From positions 1-64,000 of the forward strand of contig JADHOC010000025.1 of NCBI GenBank assembly GCA_016779205.1: DNA of 64,000 nucleotides, in the 5' to 3' direction. Positions within the stretch are counted from its first letter, which is position 1. The number at the start of each line of letters is the position of its first letter. The notes under the pieces were generated by a model. The model saw only the letters and a program-made list of their open reading frames with translations. It did no database searches and was not told the DNA's origin. Shown here one piece after another: positions 8,710-17,100 of the stretch. Source of the stretch: Planctomycetota bacterium. Lineage in GTDB: Bacteria; Planctomycetota; UBA1135; GCA-002686595. The position numbers and the translations under genes are program-made.

Positions 8710-10077
8710 TCAGGCGAGGATGTCCCTCGCGACCTCGCCGTGCACGTCGGTCAGGCGGAAGTCGCGCCCCGCGTAGGGGTAGGTCAGCCGCTCGTGGTCG
8801 AGGCCCATGATGTGGAGGATCGTGGCGTGCCAGTCGTGGATCGACACGCGCCCCTCCACCGCCTCGATCCCGTTCTCGTCGGTGGCGCCGTACGAGAAGC
8901 CGCCCTTGACGCCGCCGCCGGCCATCCAGGACGTGAAGCCGCGGTTGTTGTGGTCACGGCCGTCCCCGTTCTGGGCGAAGGGGGTCCGGCCGAACTCTCC
9001 GCTCCAGACCACGAGCGTCTCCTCCAGCATCCCGGAGCGGTCGAGGTCGGCGAGCAGGGCGGCGATGGGCTTGTCGATCTCGCGGCACTTGGCGGGCAAG
9101 TCCTCCCGCAGATTGCGGTGGTGGTCCCAGCCCCCCATGCCGACCTCGATGAAGCGCACGCCCGCCTCCGCGAGGTGGCGGGCGGTGAGGCACTGGCGCC
9201 CGAAGGCGTCGGTCTCCGCCTCTCCGATCCCGTAGGCCTCGAGGGTCCTCTTCTTCTCCTTCGAGATGTCCAGGAGCTCGGGCAGCTCGCTCTGCATGCG
9301 GAAGGCGAGCTCGTAGGACTGGATCACCGCTTCGATGTCGTCGCTCCCCTTGCGCCGCCGCGCGTTGGTCTCGTTCAGCTTGCGCAGCAGGTCCAGCTGG
9401 GCGCGCTGCTGCTTGTCGGACTGGCGGGGGTTGCGGATGTCCGCCACGGGGTCCTCCGCCTGCCGGCCGCGCTGGCCGCCGCCGACCTTGATGGGCACGC
9501 CCTGGAAGGTGGCGGGCAGGAACGAGCTCCCGTAGTTCTGCGCGCCCCCCTGGTTCCGGGGGGGATTCAGCGTCACGAAGCCGGGGAGGTTCTCGTTCTC
9601 GGTCCCGAGCCCGTAGAGGGTCCACGCCCCCATGGATGGGCGCACGAACTGGAAGCTGCCGGTGTGGAGCTTGGTGGTGGCCTGGGCGTGGGCGGGGACG
9701 TCGGTGTGCATGCCGCGCAGGAGGCACAGGTGGTCGGCCTGCTTGCCGATCTCCGGCAGGAGCTCCGAGATCATCAGGCCGCTCTCTCCGCCGGGCTTGA
9801 ACGCCCAGGGGGAGCCCATGAGCTTGGCGCCGCGACGGAAGCCCGAGAGGCTGGCGCCGTCCCGCTTGGTGAGCATGGGCTTGTGGTCGAAGGTGTCCAC
9901 GTGGGACGGGGCGCCGGTCATGCACAGGAAGATGACCCGCTTCGCCCGCCCGGGCAGGGCGGCCGAGGTCTGCTGGCTGACCTGGGAGGCGGCGATGCCG
10001 TTCAGGGCGAGCATGCCGAAGCCGGAGGACATCATCCGTAGCGCGTCGCGCCGGCTCGGGTTGGTGAACGGGTTCAT
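8710..10077 (-). CDS. DUF1501 domain-containing protein, Tat-exported
   Basis: A 455-residue protein that starts with a Tat-type signal (SRRDALRMMSSGFGMLAL) and continues with the DUF1501 landmarks KRVIFLCMTGAPSHVDTFDHKP, SMGAWTLYGLGTEN, and a C-terminal VVWSGEFGRTPFAQ/GRDHNNRGFTSWMAGGGVKGG. The fold is related to the alkaline-phosphatase/sulfatase superfamily, but the function is unknown. In Planctomycetes it is almost always the second gene after a PSCyt1/DUF1549/DUF1553 protein, as here (53 bases downstream of that gene). The pair is thought to act in the periplasm or paryphoplasm on polymer or redox substrates, which is not proven. A second copy of the pair lies at 48.4-52.6 kb. Confidence 0.9.
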   Translation of the reverse strand: MNPFTNPSRRDALRMMSSGFGMLALNGIAASQVSQQTSAALPGRAKRVIFLCMTGAPSHVDTFDHKPMLTKRDGASLSGFRRGAKLMGSPWAFKPGGESGLMISELLPEIGKQADHLCLLRGMHTDVPAHAQATTKLHTGSFQFVRPSMGAWTLYGLGTENENLPGFVTLNPPRNQGGAQNYGSSFLPATFQGVPIKVGGGQRGRQAEDPVADIRNPRQSDKQQRAQLDLLRKLNETNARRRKGSDDIEAVIQSYELAFRMQSELPELLDISKEKKRTLEAYGIGEAETDAFGRQCLTARHLAEAGVRFIEVGMGGWDHHRNLREDLPAKCREIDKPIAALLADLDRSGMLEETLVVWSGEFGRTPFAQNGDGRDHNNRGFTSWMAGGGVKGGFSYGATDENGIEAVEGRVSIHDWHATILHIMGLDHERLTYPYAGRDFRLTDVHGEVARDILA

Positions 10078-10130
10078 GGGTAGGTCCTGGTGCTGGATGT
10101 GCTGCCTGGTCAGCCCTGGCCGGGCCGTGA

Positions 10131-12968
10131 TCAGTACAGGGTCCGGAACTCGGCGGTCTGGAAGAGGGACTGGCAGAAGGCCGCCCAGGCGGCGTGCTCC
10201 GGGGACCGGGGCGCGAGGTCCGAGGAGACGTCGCGGGCCGCCGGGCGGCCCCTGCGGCGACCCCTGGGGCGGCCCCCGGGGCGGCTCTGTCGCCGGGGCT
10301 CGGGCTCGGGGGTCAGCTCCTCGTACCGGTCGAGGAAGCGAGAGATCGCCTGGGCCTCCGAGCTGGAGGGGGCCCGGCCGAGCGTCAGCCGGTACGCGCG
10401 CGTGATCCGCTCTCGCTCGGTGCCGTCGGTGGCGAGCAGCCGCGCGGCCATGGCGTCGGAGGCCCGCAGCACGTCCTCGTTGTTCATCATGAACAGGGCC
10501 TGGGTCGCGACGCTGGTCTCGTCCCGGTCCCCCTCCACGGTGGCGGCGTCGGGGGCGTCGAAGACCCCCAGGGCGTCCACCGTGGCGCCCCGCAGGTTCG
10601 GCAGGTACACCGAGCGGACCGGCCGCTCCGAGGTCAGGAGGTCGGCGAGCTCCTCGCGCCGGAGGACACCCTCGACCATGCCGACCGGCGACCCCACCGG
10701 GCGCTCACGGTCCAGCGTGCCCGCGGCCTGCAGGATGGCGTCGCGGATCGCCTCGGCCTCGAGCCTCCGGTCGGGCATGCGCCAGAGGGTCACCACGTCG
10801 GGGTCGATCCTGTCGTTCGACGCGCTGTGGTCGCTGTCCAACCGGTAGGCGTGGGAGAGGACGAGCTCGCGGACGAGCGACTTGGTCGACCACCCCGAGT
10901 CCATGAGCTCCGCTGCGAGCCAGTCCAGGAGCTCGGGGTGGTCGGGGCGCTGACCGCCGCTGCCGAAGTTGTCGGGGGTCCGGACGATGCCGCTGCCGAA
11001 GAGGTGGAGCCAGATCCGGTTGGCCCAGACCCGGGCCGTGAGGGGGTTCTCTTTCGAGGCGACCCAGCTGGCGAGCCCGAGGCGCCCGCTGCCCTCGCCG
11101 ACCTCGATGGCGTGGTCGAAGACCTCGGGGATGCCGCGCTCCACCACCTCGCCGGGTTGGTTGAGCTCGCCCCGGCGCAGGACGGCGATGTCCCGCGTCG
11201 TGCCATCGGCGGCGCCCATGGTGAGCCGGTTGCTCTGGAGGGCGTTGCCGTCCTCGTCGAAGCGGCTGAGCAGGTCCTTGACCATGGCCACCTGCTGACG
11301 CTGGAGCCGCTCCCTGCGGGCGGCGGCCCGCTCGTCGGCGCTGAGCTGTCCGCGCTGCATCCGGCCCCCGGCGCTCATGGGCGGTTCGGGCTCGGGCTCG
11401 AGCCGGCGGACGAGCCGCTCGAGCGTGCTCTGGACCTCCGGCGCCAGCCTGGGCCCGTTGGGGAGGTCCGCTCCTTCGGGGAGCGGGAGCAGCTCGGAGG
11501 TGTGGTTGTTGCCCGGCCCCGGGTAGGTGCCGAAGTGCGTCTCGGTGCTCAGGAAGATGCCCGCGAGCGCGTAGTAGTCCTCGATGGGGATCGGGTCGAA
11601 CTTGTGGTCGTGGCAGCGGGCGCACGAGACCGTGAGTCCGAGCATCCCCTGGGACATGGCGTCGATCTGCTCATCGACAAGGTTCAGGCTGAACTCCCTG
11701 GGGTCGCGGCTGTTGTGGCTCTTGGCGCCCAGCGCGAGGTAGCCCGTGGCCACCAGGTTCTCGGCGCGCTCGTCGGGGCCTGACGCCTCGAGGAGATCCC
11801 CGGCGAGCTGCTTCTTCAGGAACTCGTCGAAGGGCATGTCCCGGTTCATGGCGTCCACCACGAAGTCGCGGTAGCGCCAGGCGTGGGGGTAGAGGACGTT
11901 GCTCTCCATCCCGCTGGACTCCGCGAAGCGGGCCACGTCCAGCCAGTGACGGCCGAACCGCTCCCCGTAGGCGGGGGACGCCAGGAGCCGGTCGACCACC
12001 TTCTCGTACGCGTCGGACGACCGATCGCGCTCGAAGGCTTCCTGCTCCTCGGGGGTCGGGGCCAGCCCGGTCAGGTCGAAGGTCACGCGCCGGAGCCATG
12101 TGAGCCGGTCGGCGTCCCCCACGGGTCGCACGCCCTCCTCCTCCATGGCGGCCCGAAGGAAGCGGTCCACCTCGGTCCACGACCATCGGTCCCCCTTCAG
12201 CTCGGGAGCCTCCGGCCGGGTGACGGGCCGGAAGGACCAGAACTCGCGGGCCTCCTCCATGTCGATCTCGCGCTCGAGGGGCTCGCCGCCGGCGGAGTCC
12301 GGCACGGAGACCATGGTCATCGAGGGCTCGGGACCGTCGGGCCAGGGGGCGCCCATGGCGACCCAGCGCTCCAGGTCACGGATCTGGTCCTCCTCGAGCT
12401 TGCCGCTGGGGGGCATGGCGAAGGTGAGGTCCTCGTAGCGGACCGCCTCGATCAGGGCGGAGCCGTCCACATCGCCGGGAATCAGCGCCGGGCCGGACAC
12501 GCCCCCCTGCAGCAGCGCCTCCAGGGAGTCGACCTTGAGGCGGGCGCGGATGCGCGGCGAGGTCTCGGCGTGGCAGGAGTAGCAAGCCTCGGCCAGGACG
12601 GGCCGGACCCGGGTCTCGAAGAACTCGACCTCCTCCTCGGTGGGGGGGCGTCGGTCGGCCGCGGGGGCCTCGGCGGCGGGCTCGGAGCCGGCGGAGGCCT
12701 CCAGGTCCTCCCGCGAGATGAACCCGTCGCCGTTGCGGTCCAGGCGCCGGAAGCTGCGGGGCGTGCGCGGGTACTCGTCCCGGTCGATCTTCCCGTCGAG
12801 GTTCTTGTCGAAGCGTCGGACCATCTGCTCGAGGGCCCGACCCCGGTCCTGCTGGGGGGCCATGGCCGTGAGCCCCACCGGGGACAGCACGAGCAAGGTG
12901 GCGCCCAGGCGCAGGGCGGCTCCGAGCGCGGCGCTTCGATCAGCTCTTCGGGTGAAGGTCATGGGCAT
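10131..12968 (-). CDS. PSD1 protein: EF-hands, PSCyt1 haem domain, DUF1549, DUF1553
   Basis: A 945-residue exported protein. After a signal segment (about residues 12-35) come two canonical EF-hand calcium loops (DKNLDGKIDRDE and DRNGDGFISRED, about 55-95). Next is a planctomycete cytochrome C domain with one haem motif (CYSCH in VLAEACYSCHAETSPRIRARL), then DUF1549 (RHWLDVARFAESSG; CARCHDHKFDPI contributes a second CxxCH) and DUF1553 (ENPLTARVWANRIWLHLFG, FGSGGQRPDHPELLDWLA). The Arg/Pro-rich C-terminus (about 890-920, SRPGGRPRGRRRGRP) is unusual and basic. Translation starts at the ATG at 12968 or six bases later. It leads the operon whose second gene is DUF1501. The N-terminal calcium module is absent from the paralogue at 49.8-52.6 kb. 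Confidence 0.9.
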   Translation of the reverse strand: MPMTFTRRADRSAALGAALRLGATLLVLSPVGLTAMAPQQDRGRALEQMVRRFDKNLDGKIDRDEYPRTPRSFRRLDRNGDGFISREDLEASAGSEPAAEAPAADRRPPTEEEVEFFETRVRPVLAEACYSCHAETSPRIRARLKVDSLEALLQGGVSGPALIPGDVDGSALIEAVRYEDLTFAMPPSGKLEEDQIRDLERWVAMGAPWPDGPEPSMTMVSVPDSAGGEPLEREIDMEEAREFWSFRPVTRPEAPELKGDRWSWTEVDRFLRAAMEEEGVRPVGDADRLTWLRRVTFDLTGLAPTPEEQEAFERDRSSDAYEKVVDRLLASPAYGERFGRHWLDVARFAESSGMESNVLYPHAWRYRDFVVDAMNRDMPFDEFLKKQLAGDLLEASGPDERAENLVATGYLALGAKSHNSRDPREFSLNLVDEQIDAMSQGMLGLTVSCARCHDHKFDPIPIEDYYALAGIFLSTETHFGTYPGPGNNHTSELLPLPEGADLPNGPRLAPEVQSTLERLVRRLEPEPEPPMSAGGRMQRGQLSADERAAARRERLQRQQVAMVKDLLSRFDEDGNALQSNRLTMGAADGTTRDIAVLRRGELNQPGEVVERGIPEVFDHAIEVGEGSGRLGLASWVASKENPLTARVWANRIWLHLFGSGIVRTPDNFGSGGQRPDHPELLDWLAAELMDSGWSTKSLVRELVLSHAYRLDSDHSASNDRIDPDVVTLWRMPDRRLEAEAIRDAILQAAGTLDRERPVGSPVGMVEGVLRREELADLLTSERPVRSVYLPNLRGATVDALGVFDAPDAATVEGDRDETSVATQALFMMNNEDVLRASDAMAARLLATDGTERERITRAYRLTLGRAPSSSEAQAISRFLDRYEELTPEPEPRRQSRPGGRPRGRRRGRPAARDVSSDLAPRSPEHAAWAAFCQSLFQTAEFRTLY

Positions 12969-13075
12969 GGGCTTCTCGGGGTGATCATCGGGCAGGGGGC
13001 GGCCCCGCCGCCATCCTGCCGCGACTTCGGGACCCCCTAGTCAACACGAAGCCAGGAACGAGGTTCCTCCTGTTC

Positions 13076-13105
13076 TTGTCCCGCGTCTTGTCTCGTCCGT
13101 AGAAT
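13076..13105 (+). promoter_or_regulatory. Possible sigma-70-type promoter for the kdsD-lpt operon
   Basis: TTGTCC (13076-13081), an 18-base spacer, then TAGAAT (13100-13105), within an unusually AT-rich patch for this genome. The -10 matches five of six consensus positions and the -35 four of six. It lies 58 bases before the preferred kdsD start codon. Confidence 0.35.
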
Positions 13106-13162
13106 CGGGCCCAGTGGCCTCCCCCTTGGATGCCGCGCCCGGGCTCCACGCCCGAACGCCGC

Positions 13163-14167
13163 ATGACGCAGGATGATCAGAGGGCGCCCTCGGCGCGCGG
13201 CGCCGAGGTGCTCCGACAGGAAGCCGAGGCCATCGCCAGGCTCGGAGAGCGCCTCGGTGGGGACGTCGGCGGCTCCGGCGACGCCTTCGGAGCGGCCGTG
13301 GCCATGGTGCTGGGGTGCCGCGGTCAGGTGGTGGTCACCGGCATGGGCAAGGCGGGCCTGATCGGCCAGAAGATCTCCGCCACCCTGGCCAGCACCGGCA
13401 CACCCTCCTTCTTCCTCCACCCCGCGGAGGCCCTCCACGGGGACCTGGGGCGCGTCCGGCAGGGTGACGTCGTCCTCGCCATGTCGAACTCGGGGGAGAC
13501 CGCCGAGGTGAACATGGTCATGGGGGCGGTGCGCAAGCTGGGGGTCCCGCTGATCGGCCTGACCGGGCGCGGGGACTCGACCCTCGGGCGCTACGCCGAC
13601 TGCCTGCTGGAGATCGGGCGGGTCGAGGAGGCCTGCCCCATGCAGCTCGCGCCCACCGCCAGCACGACGGTGATGCTCGCCCTCGGCGATGCGCTGGCCA
13701 TGGCGGTCCTCGAGGAGCGGGACTTCGGGCCCCGCGACTACGCGATCTTCCACCCCGGTGGCAGCCTCGGCCGGAGCCTGCTCCGGGTGGACGAGGTCAT
13801 GCGCAAGGGCGAGAGCCTGCCCCTGGTGACCGCGGGGACCAGCGTCGCAGACGCGCTCATCCAGACCTCGAAGACCCCCGGGCGCCCGGGCGCCTCCCTT
13901 GTGGTCGATGGGGCCGGGCGCCTCGCCGGGATCTTCACGGACGGCGACCTCCGCCGGCTCCTCGAGCGCGGAGAGTTCGCGCACCTGGAGCGCCCGATCG
14001 ATGAGTTCATGGCCAGCGAGCCGAAGGTCCTCGAGCCCGGTGACCTCGCCGTGGACGCCCACCGGCTCCTGCGGGAGAACCGCATCGACAACGCGCCCGT
14101 CATCGACGCCGAGGGCCGCCCGGTAGGCCTCCTCGATGTCCAGGACCTGATCGAGGTCGGGATCTGA
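13163..14167 (+). CDS. kdsD: Arabinose-5-phosphate isomerase, KpsF/GutQ/KdsD family
   Basis: A 334-residue cytoplasmic enzyme converting ribulose 5-phosphate to arabinose 5-phosphate, the first committed step to Kdo of lipopolysaccharide. The N-terminal SIS domain has the family signature VVVTGMGKAGLIGQKISATLASTGTPSFFLHPAEALHGDLG and MSNSGET; the active-site DYAIFHPGGSLGRSLL follows. Two CBS domains occupy about residues 205-330 (VDEVMRKGESLPLV; IFTDGDLRRLLERG; APVIDAEGRPVGLLDVQDL). The ATG at 13163 fits the length of other members; an in-frame ATG at 13130 would add 11 residues. The next gene, the large Lpt-like protein, starts seven bases after the stop. This pairing of Kdo synthesis with LPS export supports both calls. 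Confidence 0.92.
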   Translation: MTQDDQRAPSARGAEVLRQEAEAIARLGERLGGDVGGSGDAFGAAVAMVLGCRGQVVVTGMGKAGLIGQKISATLASTGTPSFFLHPAEALHGDLGRVRQGDVVLAMSNSGETAEVNMVMGAVRKLGVPLIGLTGRGDSTLGRYADCLLEIGRVEEACPMQLAPTASTTVMLALGDALAMAVLEERDFGPRDYAIFHPGGSLGRSLLRVDEVMRKGESLPLVTAGTSVADALIQTSKTPGRPGASLVVDGAGRLAGIFTDGDLRRLLERGEFAHLERPIDEFMASEPKVLEPGDLAVDAHRLLRENRIDNAPVIDAEGRPVGLLDVQDLIEVGI

Positions 14168-14174
14168 ACCAGTC

Positions 14175-17100
14175 GTGCGCCGACTGATCATCTTTGCCCT
14201 CGTCTTCGGCGGGGGTGCCTCGCTGCTCTGGTACCTCGAGTCGGAGCGGCTGAGGTCGGATTCCGACCGCGCCGGCCTGAGGGGCGTGGAGCGACCCACG
14301 GAGACCTCGATCCCGCCCTTCGTGCCCCCCTCGGAGCGCGACGAGGAGGGCCCGGCCGTCCCGCAAGACCCCGAGGTCACGCCCGATGACCAGGGCGCGC
14401 TCCTCGAGGGCGAGCGCGCGGTCACCAGCGGTGCCCAGCGAACCAACCTGCCGCCACGCCGCGTCGGCGAGCCTCGCCTCGTCCTCGTCACGTCGGACAT
14501 GCAGCCCATCGACGAGCAGGGGACCCGATACGAGCTGACGGGCATCGAGGTGGACTCCTTCGTGGTCAACGGCGCCCCGCGAGCCGAGGAGCCGAAGAGC
14601 AGCAGCATCGAGGCGGAGAAGGGCTACCTGGAGCTCGTCTCCGACGACCTCGGCCTGGAGTTCGACGAGGACATCAACGTTCAGCTGGAGGCCGTCGTTG
14701 TCCAGCAGCTGATGAACACGCCCCTCGCCCCGCTCACCCTCGAGGCGGCGCGCCTGGACGCGAAACTGGCCCTCGACGAGCTCCGGTCCGTGGGGGACGA
14801 CCTGGTCACCTTCACCTCCCGGGACATCCGAGGGACGGGGCGCGGCCTCGTGGGGCTCGGCGCGATCGGAAGCCTCTCCTTCGAGGGGGGCGCGGACGTG
14901 ACCCTCGAGCTCGGCGACGAGCGCGCGGCCCGCATCCGCTCCAAGGAGGGAGGACAGCTCAACATCATCTCGAGCCCCGAGGTGGAGGGGACGGAGCGCC
15001 GCATGATCCGCGTCCGCGCGGAGGGCGGGGTCCTGCTGGTCTTCGGTGACGCCTCGGGGGCGATGGCCGATGGCGACTCGGTCGCCGTGGAGGCCGGCTT
15101 CGTCGACGTGGACCTGGAGATCGGCGGCGAGGGCGAGCCGAATCGGATCCTCGACGCCCGCGCCGGCGGCGGGATGGAGGTCCGCCGGGGCCGGGACCGC
15201 TTCCAAGGTCAGGAAGGGCACATCGAGTTCGAGGGTGCGCGGCCGCGGCGCGTCACCCTCCGAGGCGAGCCGACCGTCGCCTACGTGGTCGAGGAGTCGG
15301 ACGAGGAGCTCCGGCTCGAGCTCACCGGCGAGGGGCCCGTGACCGCGGACCTCGACGCCGGGGATGGAGCCGCTGCACCGGGCGCACAGCAGTTCGTCTT
15401 CCTCGGACCGGGGACCCTGGTGGCCACCGACCGCGGGGGCACCATCAGCTTCCAGAACGAGGCCCGGGGGCGGGGCCTGTCCGACCGCTCCGGCGCGACG
15501 GTCCTGCTCAGCGGATCGGTCCGCGTCATCTCGGTGGAGGGGGAGCTGGAGTCCGAGTCGGTGCTGGCGACCTACCGCGAGGCCGGGGGCGCGTTGCTGA
15601 CGACCGAGGGCCCCTCCACCATCCGGGCGCGGCGGGAGGACGGGGTCTTCCGCGCGGAGGCGCGCGGGGGGCTGACGGCGCGCCTCGAGGGGGAGAGCTG
15701 GTTCATCGATGAGGCCCGCGACTTCGAGGCCGAGGCGCTCGGGGAAGAGCCGCACCGCATCTCCGCGGAGAAGGTCCGCGACGTCGACCTCGCCGCCGAG
15801 ACCCTCTCGGCCACAGGGCGGGTGCGCTACCAGTCCCTCTGGGGCGAGGCCCGCGCCGCAGCGGCGACGCTGACCGGCGGCGGTGCCATCGACCTGGTGG
15901 GCGAGGAGGGGGAGCCCGTGGTGCTCGACCTCCTCCCCGAGGGCGAGAGCCTTCGTGAGGCCGCCGAGCGCGTCGCGGGGGTGAGCACGGGGACGGTCCG
16001 CGCGGCCACCCTGAACGTGTCGCGGGACACCTTCACGGCCGTGGGCGAGGCCATCGCCGAGCTCCAGGGGACGGACGGGGTGTGGCGGCTCGACTGTGAC
16101 CAGCTCATGGGGCGCCGCGGGGTGGCCGAGGGGGGCGCCGCAACGCCCTTCCAGTTCGAGGTCCTCGGCGTCCGCCAGTTGCAGCTCGAGAGCGGGCTCG
16201 AGCGCTCGAGGTTCGAGGCGGAGAAGATCTGGGTGGATGGCGTGATGCTCGGTGAGGCGGGCGCCGAGGTGGCCATCGACCAGACGAAGTCGTCCGAGGT
16301 GCGCGCCGAGGGCGGCGTCCGCGCCACGATCCAGAGCCTCGCGCCGGAGGGACCCCTGGAGTTCCTCGCCATGTGGAGCGTGGAAGCCGCCTCCGCCACG
16401 TTGAAGCGCGAGGCACGGGGCGCGGACCTGCGCGCCCCCTTCACGTTGGTGGCCGACGAGGTGACCCGTGCCCACTACGAGGCGGCCGGCGTCAGCGCGG
16501 ACATCACGGCGGACCGGCTCGAGGTGGACGGAGTCGTCGGGTCCAAGGCGTCGATGACCGACGAGGATCGGGACGCCGCGCTCGTTGGCTCCTCGCTCAT
16601 CGCGACGGGGCGGGTCGAGACCTCCTTCATGATGAACCCGAGCCGCCCCCCGATCCTCGGGCGCGGGGACCGCTTCCTGCTCATGGACGGCCAGCGTGGC
16701 CAGCTCGGCGCCGACCCGGGGAAGCGGGTGCGCGCCCGGGGGATGCTGCCGGACCGGGACGAGCCCTACGTCCTCACGGCTCGCTCCGTGGACTTCTCCC
16801 GTATTCAGCTCCGGGCCGTGGAGCCGATCCTCGAGCTCAGCGGGTCGAACCCGCTGATGGAGTTCGGAGGGATCCGCCTCTCCAGGATCTCCGGCGAGTA
16901 CCTGGAGGCCTCCCGCGAGATGGCGGTGCTGTCGGGGACGAGCGAGGCGCCCGTGCTAGGGACCGGCGTGAACGACGAGGGCCAGGAGGTCTCGATCAAG
17001 GCCCGCCGCCTCGAGTTCCCCCTCGGCGGTATCGGGGAGGCGGAGACGGATGCCGGCGCTCCGAAGCTCAACATCGGCCCCCACGAACCCGTCCCCCCGG

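Noticed and set aside
14100..16475. A 791-codon open frame antisense to the Lpt-like gene
   Set aside because: The Gly/Ala/Arg/His-rich composition has no recognisable motif, while the opposite strand is a coherent LptC/A/D-like protein.
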